DNA of 64,000 nt from contig DBCS01000004.1 in the NCBI GenBank assembly GCA_002293185.1, positions 124,001 through 188,000 of the forward strand. Direction: 5' to 3'. The position numbers and the translations under genes are program-made. The notes under the pieces were generated by a model. The model made no database searches. It worked only from the letters and a program-made list of their open reading frames with translations, and was not told the DNA's origin. The DNA is from Flavobacteriales bacterium UBA952 (lineage in GTDB: Bacteria; Bacteroidota; Bacteroidia; Flavobacteriales_D; Crocinitomicaceae). Of the stretch, positions 42,895 through 52,700 are shown one piece after another. Each line of letters opens with the position of its first letter. The first letter of the stretch is position 1.

Positions 42895-44055
42895 TTACTG
42901 ATGACGCTTCGTAGGTTGCCAAACTGATGAACGAATACCGCCAAAAAAGCGAAACATGCCTATAAGTAAGGCTACATTCATACTGACAAAATGAATGAGG
43001 TAACGCAGCCATATGATTTGGACACCTCGCTGGCGCGATAAATAGTCGACAAAGAAAGCGATTGGAATCAGCCACAAGCCAAAGTACAAAAGCGACCCAA
43101 ACCATGAATTTTCATGATTTTGAATGATGTGAAGCATCATAGCCAGCAAGAAAATAGGTAAAACCCAGCGCAGCACTTTGTGAGAGAGAAAGGCAAATGA
43201 AACCCAGTTGAATTTCAAGAGCAAGCGCCAAAATCGTTTCAGGTTTTGAAAATTGCCAGAAGAAATCCGGATTTTTCGTCGAAATTCAATCAAGAGGTCG
43301 TTGGAAACGTCTTCGAGTACGATGGCCTCTTTTTGGTTTACACACTTGTACCCTTTTTCAATACAAGTCATGTTAATAAAGAAATCATCGACCAAAAAAT
43401 GTGCGGGTATCTGTTCGAAACATTTTTTACGAAAAGCAAAACAGCCCCCAAAAGGCCCCATCATTGCGCCCCATAATTTTCCTTCGGCCTCTTTAATGAG
43501 CACCTCGCCAGCAATATAAGCAGACTCGGGTTTGGATATGCCGGTATCTTTGATACCATAGTGTTTCATGGTAGAGTCTACCAAGCCTATTTGCGGATCG
43601 GAGAAAGGCGCCTGTAGTTGCTGTAGCGTTTGGGCGGTAAATAAAACATTAGCGTCGGTCAGGATAATGATGTCGTGCTTTGCTTTTGGCACGAGTGCAT
43701 TAACAATATTAATTTTTCCTTGGCGCTCCTCGAAGTTGAACACTTGACAAGCCTTAAATTTTGTTTGGTATGCTTCGGCAATAAGCGCGCTAAAATCTGA
43801 GCTGCTATCAATTCCAATGAGTAGCTCAATTTGTTCCACAGGATAGTCGCAGTTTAGAATTGACTCTAGTTTTTCTCGCAAAACTTTCTCTTCATTATGG
43901 GCAGCAATAATGATGCTCAAGGACGGTACAACGCCCGTAATTGGATAAAGTGTAGCAGTCTGATTTTTTTGAAGTAAAAACTTCAGGAGGTAAGGATAAA
44001 AGACGTAGCTGTAGAGTAAAAAAACGAGCCCGACAACAAAGAGAAACTGAAGCAT
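42895..44055 (-). CDS. Family 2 glycosyltransferase with membrane helices
   Basis: The product is 386 aa. One membrane helix lies at the N-terminus, then a GT-A fold glycosyltransferase domain (SIIIAAHNEEKVLREKLESI; TDANVLF as D-x-D region; LVDDFFINMTCIEKGY), then three to four C-terminal membrane helices. It probably adds sugars for surface polysaccharide at the inner membrane. The next upstream gene, nine bp away, is another glycosyltransferase. Confidence 0.85.
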   Translation of the reverse strand: MLQFLFVVGLVFLLYSYVFYPYLLKFLLQKNQTATLYPITGVVPSLSIIIAAHNEEKVLREKLESILNCDYPVEQIELLIGIDSSSDFSALIAEAYQTKFKACQVFNFEERQGKINIVNALVPKAKHDIIILTDANVLFTAQTLQQLQAPFSDPQIGLVDSTMKHYGIKDTGISKPESAYIAGEVLIKEAEGKLWGAMMGPFGGCFAFRKKCFEQIPAHFLVDDFFINMTCIEKGYKCVNQKEAIVLEDVSNDLLIEFRRKIRISSGNFQNLKRFWRLLLKFNWVSFAFLSHKVLRWVLPIFLLAMMLHIIQNHENSWFGSLLYFGLWLIPIAFFVDYLSRQRGVQIIWLRYLIHFVSMNVALLIGMFRFFGGIRSSVWQPTKRHQ

Positions 44056-44064
44056 GAGGCAATA

Positions 44065-45261
44065 TTAATCATTATTTTGAAGTTCTTCGAGCAAATGTAA
44101 GAGTTGTCTTTGGATTTGCTTGGCTTCAAAATGACGTTCAAAGTAGTGCAGAAAATATTGCCCGCGTTCTTCTCGTTTTTCTTGTTGTTCCAACAGTATT
44201 AAAATATCGCTAAGAAATGCAGCCTGATCTTGTTGAACAAGATGCTTAGGAAGCTCGGATAGGCCATCGGCAGATTTGTTACTCAGCACTATCGGTGCGC
44301 CAACACTCATGGCCTCAATGATTTTCATTTTAACGCCAGACCCAGATTGCAAACAACCTACAAAAATACCGTTCGAAGCAATGAACGCTTTGGCATCGGG
44401 TACAAATCCATGTACTACAACGCCGGGCAGTTGCCATTGCTTCCTATTTTCGGAACCTTTGCCTGCGATATGAAATTCGATTGCAGGATGCCTTTGTTGA
44501 ATGAATAAAAACACATGGTTTAAAAACCAATCTACGGCCTCTACGTTTGGCTTCCAATCAAATGCCCCGATAAAACAAAGCTTATCAGGAGCCGCTGAGC
44601 TGAGCTGCTGAGGACGTTCGATAGAGGCAGGTAAATACTTGCATGCGGTGAGCGTTTGCCCTTCTATTTGTTGTAAATCAGATTGGGAAATTGTTAAGAT
44701 CAAATCTAGGCCTCCTTGGTCTTCGCTCCAAGCGCTTCTTTCGGCCCACTTAAGGGAGTATGCCAACTGATTGAGGTACCACTTTTTAAAGATGTTTTTG
44801 GCATGCGTAGCGAGGTCCTTCCAAATTTGGTTTTCGATGTTGTGGGCTCTATAAATGAATTTTGCTTTAGAGAAGGAACGGAGTTCTGGTGCGTAAACAG
44901 CAGCAAATAAGCTTTCAAAGATGACAAAATCATAACTTTCACTTTGAAGATCTTGTTTAAGTTTCAAAAGAACTTCGTTACATTTAAAGCGCTTCAGGTT
45001 GTAAGATTCTTGTTTGAGTAAGGCTAAAATTGCGCCATGTATAGTAACTCTGGTATCGACAAAGTGGGGTGTTACTTTTAAGTGTTCATGCTTAAAAAAC
45101 GCCGCTTTATCAAAAGGGTGTTTACTTGTTTCAATGGTGTGGTAGCTGATTTTATTGACCTTATCCAGAGAGCGTAAGTCTTCGAGGAGTCTAGACATCG
45201 CCAAACAACCCCCATCTAAGATAGGGTATGGTGGTTTATGACTGAGGATCAGGATATTCAA
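44065..45261 (-). CDS. Family 4-type glycosyltransferase
   Basis: The product is about 398 aa if it starts at a TTG at 45261, giving MNILILSHKPPYPILDGG, the usual beginning of this family; a TTG at 45270 is also possible, and earlier starts would lie inside the LptF/G-like gene. N-terminal Rossmann-like region, and C-terminal donor-binding domain (FIGAFDWKPNVEAVDWFLNH; GSGVKMKIIEAMSVGAPIV) are clear. It transfers a sugar to a glycan or lipid carrier. Confidence 0.8.
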   Translation of the reverse strand: MNILILSHKPPYPILDGGCLAMSRLLEDLRSLDKVNKISYHTIETSKHPFDKAAFFKHEHLKVTPHFVDTRVTIHGAILALLKQESYNLKRFKCNEVLLKLKQDLQSESYDFVIFESLFAAVYAPELRSFSKAKFIYRAHNIENQIWKDLATHAKNIFKKWYLNQLAYSLKWAERSAWSEDQGGLDLILTISQSDLQQIEGQTLTACKYLPASIERPQQLSSAAPDKLCFIGAFDWKPNVEAVDWFLNHVFLFIQQRHPAIEFHIAGKGSENRKQWQLPGVVVHGFVPDAKAFIASNGIFVGCLQSGSGVKMKIIEAMSVGAPIVLSNKSADGLSELPKHLVQQDQAAFLSDILILLEQQEKREERGQYFLHYFERHFEAKQIQRQLLHLLEELQNND

Positions 45262-45272
45262 AATTGTCAAAT

Positions 45273-46667
45273 TTAAACTGCTAATGCTTTCTTGGTAAAG
45301 AAAAAGGCAACAGGGGTGAAGACTACCGCCGCTAGCCACATCCCGATTGCGGGTGTAACAGTTCCGGTGTCAGCAAGGTTGTCGCCAATTGAACTCAAGA
45401 TAAAATAAAGCATGAATATAAGTGCGGCAATTACTACGGGTGCTCCAAAGCCACCTTTTTTAATGAGTGCGCCAAGTGGAGCTCCAACGAAAAAAAGCAC
45501 CACAATGGCGTAGGTTAAAGCAAACTTTCGGTGGAATTCTATCCAATACAAGTCGGTTTCTCGATCCAAGGTACTAAGGAATTGTTGTTGGTTGTCTAAT
45601 TGCTGTTGGTTGCGTCTGATCTTTGAAATGGCCAAATTATAAGCCAGCTGTTTGTCAGTGGTATTTAATTTGCGCAACGAGATGACCGGAATTTTTTGCG
45701 TTGAATCGCAATTCAAAAGAGGATCATTGGTGTTGGGCTTTTCAAGATTGGGACTGAGGCTCAAAAAACCAAGTGTACTTTGACCCACAAAATTTCCAAG
45801 AAGACGTTCTTTTTTGACTTGAATGGAGTCTATGGCGTCGCCAATTTGAAACACGTTGAGCATTTCGTATTTGTCGGTGAAAAGATCTTCTTTGGAGCGG
45901 TTGAGGTCTAGCCCTTCGAGGTCGAGCTTATAAACCCCTTGGTCAAATTTGGATACTCTGGATGGACGCTCAGATGGATTGCTAATGGTATTATTGGGCA
46001 GGTACATCGGATTTTGAATATCGAGTTCCTCTAAAATGTGCCCATCTTTTAAATTCAAGAAAACATATCGGCCGTTGACGGACTTGTAAATATTGGCTTC
46101 CTTGGCGCGAACAGTTCGCAATTGTGAGGGTTGTGTGTAATCGTGGATGGTAATGTCAAAACATTGATTGCCATCTAAGGAGTCGATTTTAATGGCATAA
46201 CCTTCGAAATGTTTGGAATAGACACCAGGCGTGAGCATCGTTTCAATTTTTTTATTCTGGATATCGTAAATAAGGGTATGCCACTTTAGGTTTGCTGCCG
46301 GAATCACATAATTGGCAAAAAAGAAAGTAGCTATCGATATGAGCAGCACAATCGTAATAAGCGGACGCATGATTCTGAGCAAAGAGAATCCACTTGCTTT
46401 GAGGGCAGTGAGCTCGTTGTGTTCGGCTAAGTTGCCAAAAGTCATGAGCGAAGAGAGTAATATGGCTAAGGGAAGTGCCATCGGGATAATTCCGGCTGAA
46501 ACATACACCAGTAGCTCTAGGATCACCCAAACGCTCAGTCCTTTTCCCATTAAGTCGTCGATGTAGACCCAGAAAAATTGTAAAATAAGCATGAATATCG
46601 AGATCAGGAGCGTCACGATAAATGGTCCGGTAAAAGACTTCAGGCTAAACAGAACGATACGTTTCAA
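45273..46667 (-). CDS. LptF/LptG-family permease
   Basis: The product is 464 aa. Three N-terminal and three C-terminal membrane helices flank a periplasmic beta-jellyroll domain (about 110-360). The NLAEHNELTALKASGFSLLR motif is the coupling helix seen in LptF/LptG. With LptB and LptC it drives lipopolysaccharide from the inner to the outer membrane. It is followed closely by a glycosyltransferase gene. F versus G cannot be told from sequence alone. Confidence 0.85.
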   Translation of the reverse strand: MKRIVLFSLKSFTGPFIVTLLISIFMLILQFFWVYIDDLMGKGLSVWVILELLVYVSAGIIPMALPLAILLSSLMTFGNLAEHNELTALKASGFSLLRIMRPLITIVLLISIATFFFANYVIPAANLKWHTLIYDIQNKKIETMLTPGVYSKHFEGYAIKIDSLDGNQCFDITIHDYTQPSQLRTVRAKEANIYKSVNGRYVFLNLKDGHILEELDIQNPMYLPNNTISNPSERPSRVSKFDQGVYKLDLEGLDLNRSKEDLFTDKYEMLNVFQIGDAIDSIQVKKERLLGNFVGQSTLGFLSLSPNLEKPNTNDPLLNCDSTQKIPVISLRKLNTTDKQLAYNLAISKIRRNQQQLDNQQQFLSTLDRETDLYWIEFHRKFALTYAIVVLFFVGAPLGALIKKGGFGAPVVIAALIFMLYFILSSIGDNLADTGTVTPAIGMWLAAVVFTPVAFFFTKKALAV

Positions 46668-46724
46668 GCGCGTATTTTAGGGCAAATTTAAGCAATAAAG
46701 CCAAACTTGAGGTGCTGTAGGGTT

Positions 46725-47108
46725 TTAGGCGCCAATGATGCGCTTGAGGTCTGAAACGGCTTGGTGCCAGAGTGCAGAACTGCTTTCGAGGTCGGCAGGT
46801 GTTGCAAAATCGGTGATGTGTAAAATAACTGAGCTGGTCATTGGGTCAACGATATAGGCGAGCTCAAAGTAGGTATCGAGGCCTTCTTCTTCGTCTTCTA
46901 TCCATTGAAAACGAATCTTTGCGTTCATTTTAAGTTGCAACAAACGGGCGGGTTCTGAGTTGCCATCCCACTCAAAGGTGTAGATATCGTCAGAAACTCT
47001 GACGTCGTCGGCAAACCAATCGGCGAGGCCGTCAGGGGTGCTAAGGAGTTTATCCAAGACCCTTGGGTTGGTTTTGAGAAGGAACTCAAGCTTGTATTTT
47101 TCTTTCAT
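46725..47108 (-). CDS. START-like domain protein
   Basis: The product is 127 aa from the ATG at 47108 (an in-frame TTG three codons earlier is unlikely). It has the helix-grip pattern of small START/AHSA1-like proteins (KYKLEFLLKTNPRVLDKLLS; GLADWFADDV; ALWHQAVSDLKRIIG) common as single-domain proteins in Bacteroidota. It may bind a small hydrophobic ligand. It diverges from the methyltransferase gene at 47166. Confidence 0.75.
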   Translation of the reverse strand: MKEKYKLEFLLKTNPRVLDKLLSTPDGLADWFADDVRVSDDIYTFEWDGNSEPARLLQLKMNAKIRFQWIEDEEEGLDTYFELAYIVDPMTSSVILHITDFATPADLESSSALWHQAVSDLKRIIGA

Positions 47109-47135
47109 TGCCCCCAAAATTAATCGTTACATTTG
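47108..47135 (+). promoter_or_regulatory. Promoter of isoprenylcysteine-methyltransferase-like gene
   Basis: TTG at 47108-47110, a 17-bp spacer and TACATTTG (TAnnTTTG) at 47128-47135 lie 30 bp before the ATG at 47166 and fit the Bacteroidota consensus. Confidence 0.6.
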
Positions 47136-47165
47136 CCATTCTTTAAATTTACAAAAATTTCGCCA

Positions 47166-47894
47166 ATGTCTGAACAAAATCAATTGGAAAAGCTCGGAAA
47201 TCAGTTTTTTAAATACCGTGGTCAGATTCCAGTACTCTTTTTTATCGTTGCTTTTGGCCTGATGCATTATTATCCAGAATATGCCAATTGGCGCAATTCA
47301 AATTACATAGGTTTGGCAATTGCTTTGGTTGTTCTTGGTCATTTCATTCGTGCACTTGCAGTAGGTAAACGCGCCGCGCATACCTCGGGTCGTAACCGTG
47401 ACGAACAAGTTGCTGATGCCCTGAATTCAACCGGCATATATTCCATGGTGCGCCATCCACTTTATCTCGGCAATATCACTACCTACATCGGTTGGGCAGT
47501 TTTTACAGGGATTGATTGGTTGGTTCCGGTATTTCTTGTCTTATTTGTGGCCTATTACCGCCTGATCATCTATGCTGAAGAGCAATTCTTGACTCGTAAA
47601 TTTGGTCAGGCCTACTTAGATTGGAGAAAGCACACACCGCTTCTTTTGCCAGCATTTTGGAAATATAAAGCAAATGTACAGCCGTTTTCATGGAAGGTAG
47701 TACTCGAAAATGAATACTCTGGATGGGCGGCTTCTATGACAACAGCATTTGTTTTAGTTTTGTTTCAGAACTATGTCTTAGGTGTGCTTCAAGACATGCT
47801 AAACATACATTTGGCTATGGGCTTGCTTATTGTGGTGTTTGGGCTGGGTATGCGCTACCTCAAGAAAAAAACACGTGTGTTTAAAGTTGACTAA
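47166..47894 (+). CDS. Isoprenylcysteine/phospholipid methyltransferase-like membrane protein
   Basis: The product is 242 aa from the ATG at 47166. It has about five membrane helices and the AdoMet-binding pattern of the ICMT/PEMT family (LNSTGIYSMVRHPLYLGNI; YAEEQFLTRKFGQAYLDW). Bacterial members methylate lipids or small molecules; the substrate cannot be stated. Confidence 0.8.
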   Translation: MSEQNQLEKLGNQFFKYRGQIPVLFFIVAFGLMHYYPEYANWRNSNYIGLAIALVVLGHFIRALAVGKRAAHTSGRNRDEQVADALNSTGIYSMVRHPLYLGNITTYIGWAVFTGIDWLVPVFLVLFVAYYRLIIYAEEQFLTRKFGQAYLDWRKHTPLLLPAFWKYKANVQPFSWKVVLENEYSGWAASMTTAFVLVLFQNYVLGVLQDMLNIHLAMGLLIVVFGLGMRYLKKKTRVFKVD

Positions 47895-47924
47895 CGCCTC
47901 AAATTATCTTTTTGAATTGGCGCA

Positions 47925-48536
47925 CTACTGTTGAAGCTCAAAAATTTGTCGCTGTTGTAAGCTGCGGCCCAAAGTAAGTTCATCGGCATATTGCAACTCA
48001 GAACCCACAGCTATTCCTCTGGAAATACGCGTCACTATTAATTCGTACGCTTTGATTTTTTTATAGATGTAGAAGTTGGTGGTATCGCCCTCCATTGTTG
48101 GACTCAGCGCCAAAATAATTTCTTTGGGAAGATCTTTCTCGATGCGAGCAGGTAGGCTCGAGATGTTCAAGGCTTGCGGACCAATGCCATCCATGGGTGA
48201 AATCAGGCCACCCAGCACATGATACAGGCCATTATAAGTACTAGTAGACTCAATGGCCATGACATCTCGAATGTCTTCTACGACACAAATAATGGAGGCG
48301 TCTCTTTTGGGATTGCTACAAATGCCACAAACAGGCGTGTCAGTGATGTTTCCACAATGCACGCAACGCAATACTTTATCCTTTAAAGCACCGAGCGCAC
48401 CAACGAAACCATCGATTTCAATATCTGTTCTTTTGAGTAGGTCCAAAGCGAGTCTGAGTGCAGTTCGGCGCCCTACACCAGGTAAACTTGCCAGTTGATC
48501 TACGGCCTGCTCTAAATAAACCGAAGGAATTTGCAT
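47925..48536 (-). CDS. recR: Recombination mediator RecR
   Basis: The product is 203 aa, the normal length. Helix-hairpin-helix (LASLPGVGRRTALRLAL), four-Cys zinc finger (CVHCGN ... CGIC) and TOPRIM domain (VVEDIRDVMAIEST; ALSPTMEGDTT) are all intact. RecR helps load RecA on gapped DNA in the RecFOR pathway. Confidence 0.95.
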   Translation of the reverse strand: MQIPSVYLEQAVDQLASLPGVGRRTALRLALDLLKRTDIEIDGFVGALGALKDKVLRCVHCGNITDTPVCGICSNPKRDASIICVVEDIRDVMAIESTSTYNGLYHVLGGLISPMDGIGPQALNISSLPARIEKDLPKEIILALSPTMEGDTTNFYIYKKIKAYELIVTRISRGIAVGSELQYADELTLGRSLQQRQIFELQQ

Positions 48537-48557
48537 TGGCTAAAATTAACGAAACTT

Positions 48558-48591
48558 TTGATGCGCACAGCTGTTCAAAACACTAACTTTG
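48558..48591 (+). promoter_or_regulatory. Promoter of smpB giving a leaderless or near-leaderless mRNA
   Basis: TTG at 48558-48560, 23-bp spacer and TAACTTTG (48584-48591) end only four bases before the ATG at 48596, so transcription would start at or next to the start codon. Confidence 0.5.
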
Positions 48592-48595
48592 CAAT

Positions 48596-49048
48596 ATGGC
48601 TATGAAGGAGCTCAATATCCGAAACAAACGCGCGCGTTTTGAATTCCATCTCGACGAAGTATTCGAGGCAGGAATTGTATTGACCGGTACCGAAATCAAA
48701 AGTATACGCAACGGAAAAGCCAGTATTCTTGAGTCCTACGGTTTGTTTGAAAAAGGGGAAGTATGGCTGCGCAACATGCACATCACGGCATACGAGAACG
48801 GCTCCTTTTACAACCACAAGCCAAGGGCAGACCGCAAATTATTGTTACAGCGCAAAGAAATAGTGCGCATTGAAAAGTTTTTAAAAATCAAAGGGCACAC
48901 TCTAGTGCCGCTAAAGCTTTTCCTATCAGAAAAAGGTTGGGTGAAAATTCAAATTGCCTGTGCAACCGGAAAAAAACTCCACGATAAACGTCAAGACCTC
49001 AAAGAAAAAGACGACAAGCGAGAAATAGACCGCTTACTTAAACGTTAG
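48596..49048 (+). CDS. smpB: tmRNA-binding protein SmpB
   Basis: The product is 150 aa, the usual length. NKRARFEFHLDEVFEAGIVL, GTEIKSIRNGKASI and KLFLSEKGWVKIQIACATGK are signature SmpB strings, and the basic C-terminal tail (KRQDLKEKDDKREIDRLLKR) is complete. It carries tmRNA to stalled ribosomes. The 3' end overlaps the convergent LolA-like gene by four bases. Confidence 0.95.
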   Translation: MAMKELNIRNKRARFEFHLDEVFEAGIVLTGTEIKSIRNGKASILESYGLFEKGEVWLRNMHITAYENGSFYNHKPRADRKLLLQRKEIVRIEKFLKIKGHTLVPLKLFLSEKGWVKIQIACATGKKLHDKRQDLKEKDDKREIDRLLKR

Positions 49049-49683
49049 TCCTTAATAACAGGGTAACCCGGAAATTTCTTTTTATCAAACACAAATTTAG
49101 TGTCTTCAATCTCTGGATTGGCTGAAAACTTGGTGACAACATACGTCATGACTGTTCCGTCTTTGGCTTTCATACTCGCCTTTACAAGTTCATTTTCTGT
49201 TTTAGAAATGAAAAGGATAATGGTATGATACTCCGCCTTCGAAGGCACCTTAGGATATAAGTTAATGACATGCACAGCCTCGCCGTTGTATTTGTCTTCG
49301 TGGTCGTATTTATTCTTGAAACCAGTTTCCCAGATGGTCATGAGGCGCTTAGGGTTGATTGATTCTTCATCGTCGGTGCTGGCGTCAGATTCATAAACAG
49401 AACGTTCGTCTTTGACAATTGTCCAGGTTTTAACGCCATTGCAAATCATGGTGTTTTCACCATAAGACGCATAAAATTTATTGCCTTTGACCCAGCCTTT
49501 TCCAATCTCATTTTCATTGGTTCCGTTGGTGCTGTTTTTGATACTTGCGTTGAATTCAATGTAGAAGGACTTCATGCCCTTCATTTTGGTCGATAATTTA
49601 TCGAGTATACCCTGAGCTTTAGCATCTTGGCCCATGGCATTGATACTGATCAGACTTAAAATAAAAACAAGTAAAATACGCAT
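49045..49683 (-). CDS. LolA-like outer-membrane lipoprotein carrier
   Basis: The product is 212 aa from the ATG at 49683, which gives the signal peptide MRILLVFILSLISINAMGQ. The half-barrel pattern of LolA is seen (GMKSFYIEFNASIKNS; GKGWVKGNKFYASYGENTMI; KTWTIVKDERSVYESD). It would carry lipoproteins through the periplasm to the outer membrane. Confidence 0.8.
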   Translation of the reverse strand: MRILLVFILSLISINAMGQDAKAQGILDKLSTKMKGMKSFYIEFNASIKNSTNGTNENEIGKGWVKGNKFYASYGENTMICNGVKTWTIVKDERSVYESDASTDDEESINPKRLMTIWETGFKNKYDHEDKYNGEAVHVINLYPKVPSKAEYHTIILFISKTENELVKASMKAKDGTVMTYVVTKFSANPEIEDTKFVFDKKKFPGYPVIKD

Positions 49684-49751
49684 AGTATAAAATTTGTTTG
49701 CAAATATCACAAATTATGCCAAATCCACGAAATCTTTATTGAATAACACTT

Positions 49752-52700
49752 TTAATCAATGATGATTAACGAATGATTGGTAATGAGCTGCTCACTATGA
49801 ATTTGAAGAAGATAAGTTCCAGACCTGATTTCTTGCGGTAGTGCTATAGGTGCATTCATTTCAAATTGTAAAACCTCCTTACCTTTCATGTCGAGTAGGC
49901 GTGCAAAAGTAGCTTCGGCTCCTGACACATGAATACTGCTGCCAGGGCAAGCCGGATTCGGATAGATCATTCTTTTGGCTGCTTGAATTTCAGTTGTGTT
50001 AGCCAAAGAGCCTAAATTGATGTTGTCTAAATACAGGCAGTTGCCCCAGTCACCAATGTTTCGAAAGGCAATTTGCAAATTACCACTGTTGGCATATGCG
50101 CTTAAGTCTACGGAATCTTTGCGCCATTGCGCATTGGTCGGTATAAAAAAGGCCTGGTTATCAGGAGAGGTAGCTAATATTTCTCCTCCTTTAAAGTACA
50201 AAACGTCTTCGGTGGCAAAACAATCTGACGAAACCACGACTTGCAGAGAGTCTGAATAGCCGCTACCCCAACGGGCATAAGCTAGATCAAAATAAAGATA
50301 GGGTTGTTGCGACAAATAACCCGTTTCAATAGGCATGATTAAATCATCATAACTTCCTTGAGCGTCGATATCGTAGTTATTAAAGAATGTTGCTTGGCTA
50401 GAATTTCCAAAACCACCTGCCGAAGTAGAGAGGCCCCACGTACCATTTCCATTATGGTCAACAACACTCCATCCTTGCGGTAAAAATTCCTGCTGAAAAT
50501 CTTCTTGAATACCCGGCTGAAAGTTAAACATGGATAGCGTTACGTATAAAGAATCGGTATCGGTTTGGCCAGTTCCATCCGTAACTTGTAAAATAGCGAG
50601 ATGCTGCCCTGGGCTTTGAAAATAAACTGCCGGATTGCGTAAAGTAGAGCTGCTCGGACTTCCCGTCGGAAAAGTCCATTGCCAATTTGCACCTTGATGG
50701 CTTAAAAATGAGTAATCGTCAAAATAAAAGGAGTCAATGGCACAAACGGCGGTCTGACTCAGTTTATCTGCGGTAATTCGTGCAATGACCTCACTTGGGT
50801 TCTCGACTAAATTACTTTCATAAATGCCTTTGCCATAAGTGGCCATGCGAATCTTTTGATCTCGATAAAAAGGTTTAAGAATGTTTCCGTTGGTGAAAAG
50901 AGGCAAGCCATTATTCTCTAATGTAAAATCTGTTTGGTTATTGCGGTAGTATACTGCTTTGTTGGTAGCAACGTAAATTCCGCCGTCTGTCCCAGCAATA
51001 TGACCCAGCGCTTGAACAGACTCATTATTGAGTAAACTATTCGTAAGGTTCGTCCAGGATCCGCCACCGTTCATGGTTTTGTAGACTTTAAAGCCATTGG
51101 CTCCGCTGGGGTAGGCCAGCCAAAGTTCTTGAGCGTTTGCAGGGTTGAGCGCCAACAACATGCGGCTTGAGTTGCCAGAAGGTATCGTAAGTTGGGTCCA
51201 AGTCAGACCTCCATCGGTCGTTTTCCAGAGTTTACCTATTCCACCACTTGCTGCTTTTTGATTTAAATAAATAATTTGTGGGTTATCTGAGGCGATTTCA
51301 ATGTAATTAATGCGTGCATTGGCGTTCGAACCAAACGTTTGAACAAGTTCAAAAGAGGCGCCCTTGTCACTCGTGCGATAGAGCTGATGGTCTTTTCCTG
51401 TATAGGCAATGCTGTAACAATTCGGATGAAAGACCAATTCTGTCGATTCTGCTGCCCAATAACTTTCATTGGGGTTAATACCAAATGAAGCATTTTGAAT
51501 TGCGCCATCTAAGGTAGCCGGAATGCGCTTGCCGTCGACATCTGAATAATAGGTGAGCTTGTTGTCTCCGGGGTTTACGTAGCCTGTTGGCGCCTCGCCA
51601 CCACCAAGTTCCAAGAAATTACCCGCCCCGTAGTTTTCATGGTAAGCCAAGTTGCCGTTATGGTAAAGCCCGCCAACCAATACATCCTCATTCCAACCGT
51701 TGTCAAAACCCCAATAATCTGAGCCATGTACACCAGACATATAAAAATCGGGTTGCGTGGTCATAAAATCGGTACTATGATAGATGCCGCCGTCTGTGGT
51801 GACCCAGGTGTGGTTTCCGATTACTCTAAAATCTTGGTTGTCGACGTGTAAACTAAGGGGTCCGCCGATATAACCCGAAACGGCAGCAAAAGAGCCAGCG
51901 CCATCTGAGCTACGGTATAAATTCAGACCACCAATAAGGAGTTCATTGGCGTTGTTTGGGTTGGCCACAAGCGCGCAATTGTAGAAGCCTTGGTGGTAGT
52001 TCCATGTTGGGGTACCCATGGCTAAATTAGGATGTGCTGTGGAGTAGGGGCCACCTACCTGGCCGTTGGGTAAGCCCCAGCTTTGGCCGCTGTTGTTGCT
52101 TCGGTATACACCGATATAACCGTAATCGTTTGGTTTGGAATTGCCAATCAGATAAGCGTAAACGATCTCGGGATCTGCGGGGCTCACTGCCAAGCGGCCA
52201 CCGCCATCTATACGTGCAGGATCCGTGGAGTTGTACCATCCGGCATCTTGGAGCGTCCATGTCAGGCCTTCATCCGCAGAAACAAAGAACTCGCACCTAA
52301 TGAGGCTCGGGTTGTTTTTAAGCATATACAGCGTTTGGCTGCTCCCGGGTTTTTGCTTGATATCGTAGCTTTTCTGAGTATATAATTGGGTCCAGTTTTG
52401 GGCAGCGTCCGTACTTCTGTACAAGCCTTTATCAGTAGCTGCTAAAATAAGGTTCGGGTTGGACGGTAAAATATAGATTTCATTGACATTTAAACCAGTA
52501 CTTGGCAGTGTGTTGGTCCAGGTGAGCCCACCGTCATCACTTAAAAACAAGCCTTTATCACCACCTGCAATGACGATATTGGGGTCAAGCGGATGCACTT
52601 CAAGCGCAGTTACACCAGAACCGAAATCTATCGTTTTTGATATGAGCGTCCAATTCAGACCACCATTGGTGCTTTTGTACACCTCTCCAGGTTCGGTGCC

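Noticed and set aside
42812..43105. Small minus-strand frame overlapping the glycosyltransferase 3' end
   Set aside because: It is out of frame with the clear glycosyltransferase and has no recognisable features.
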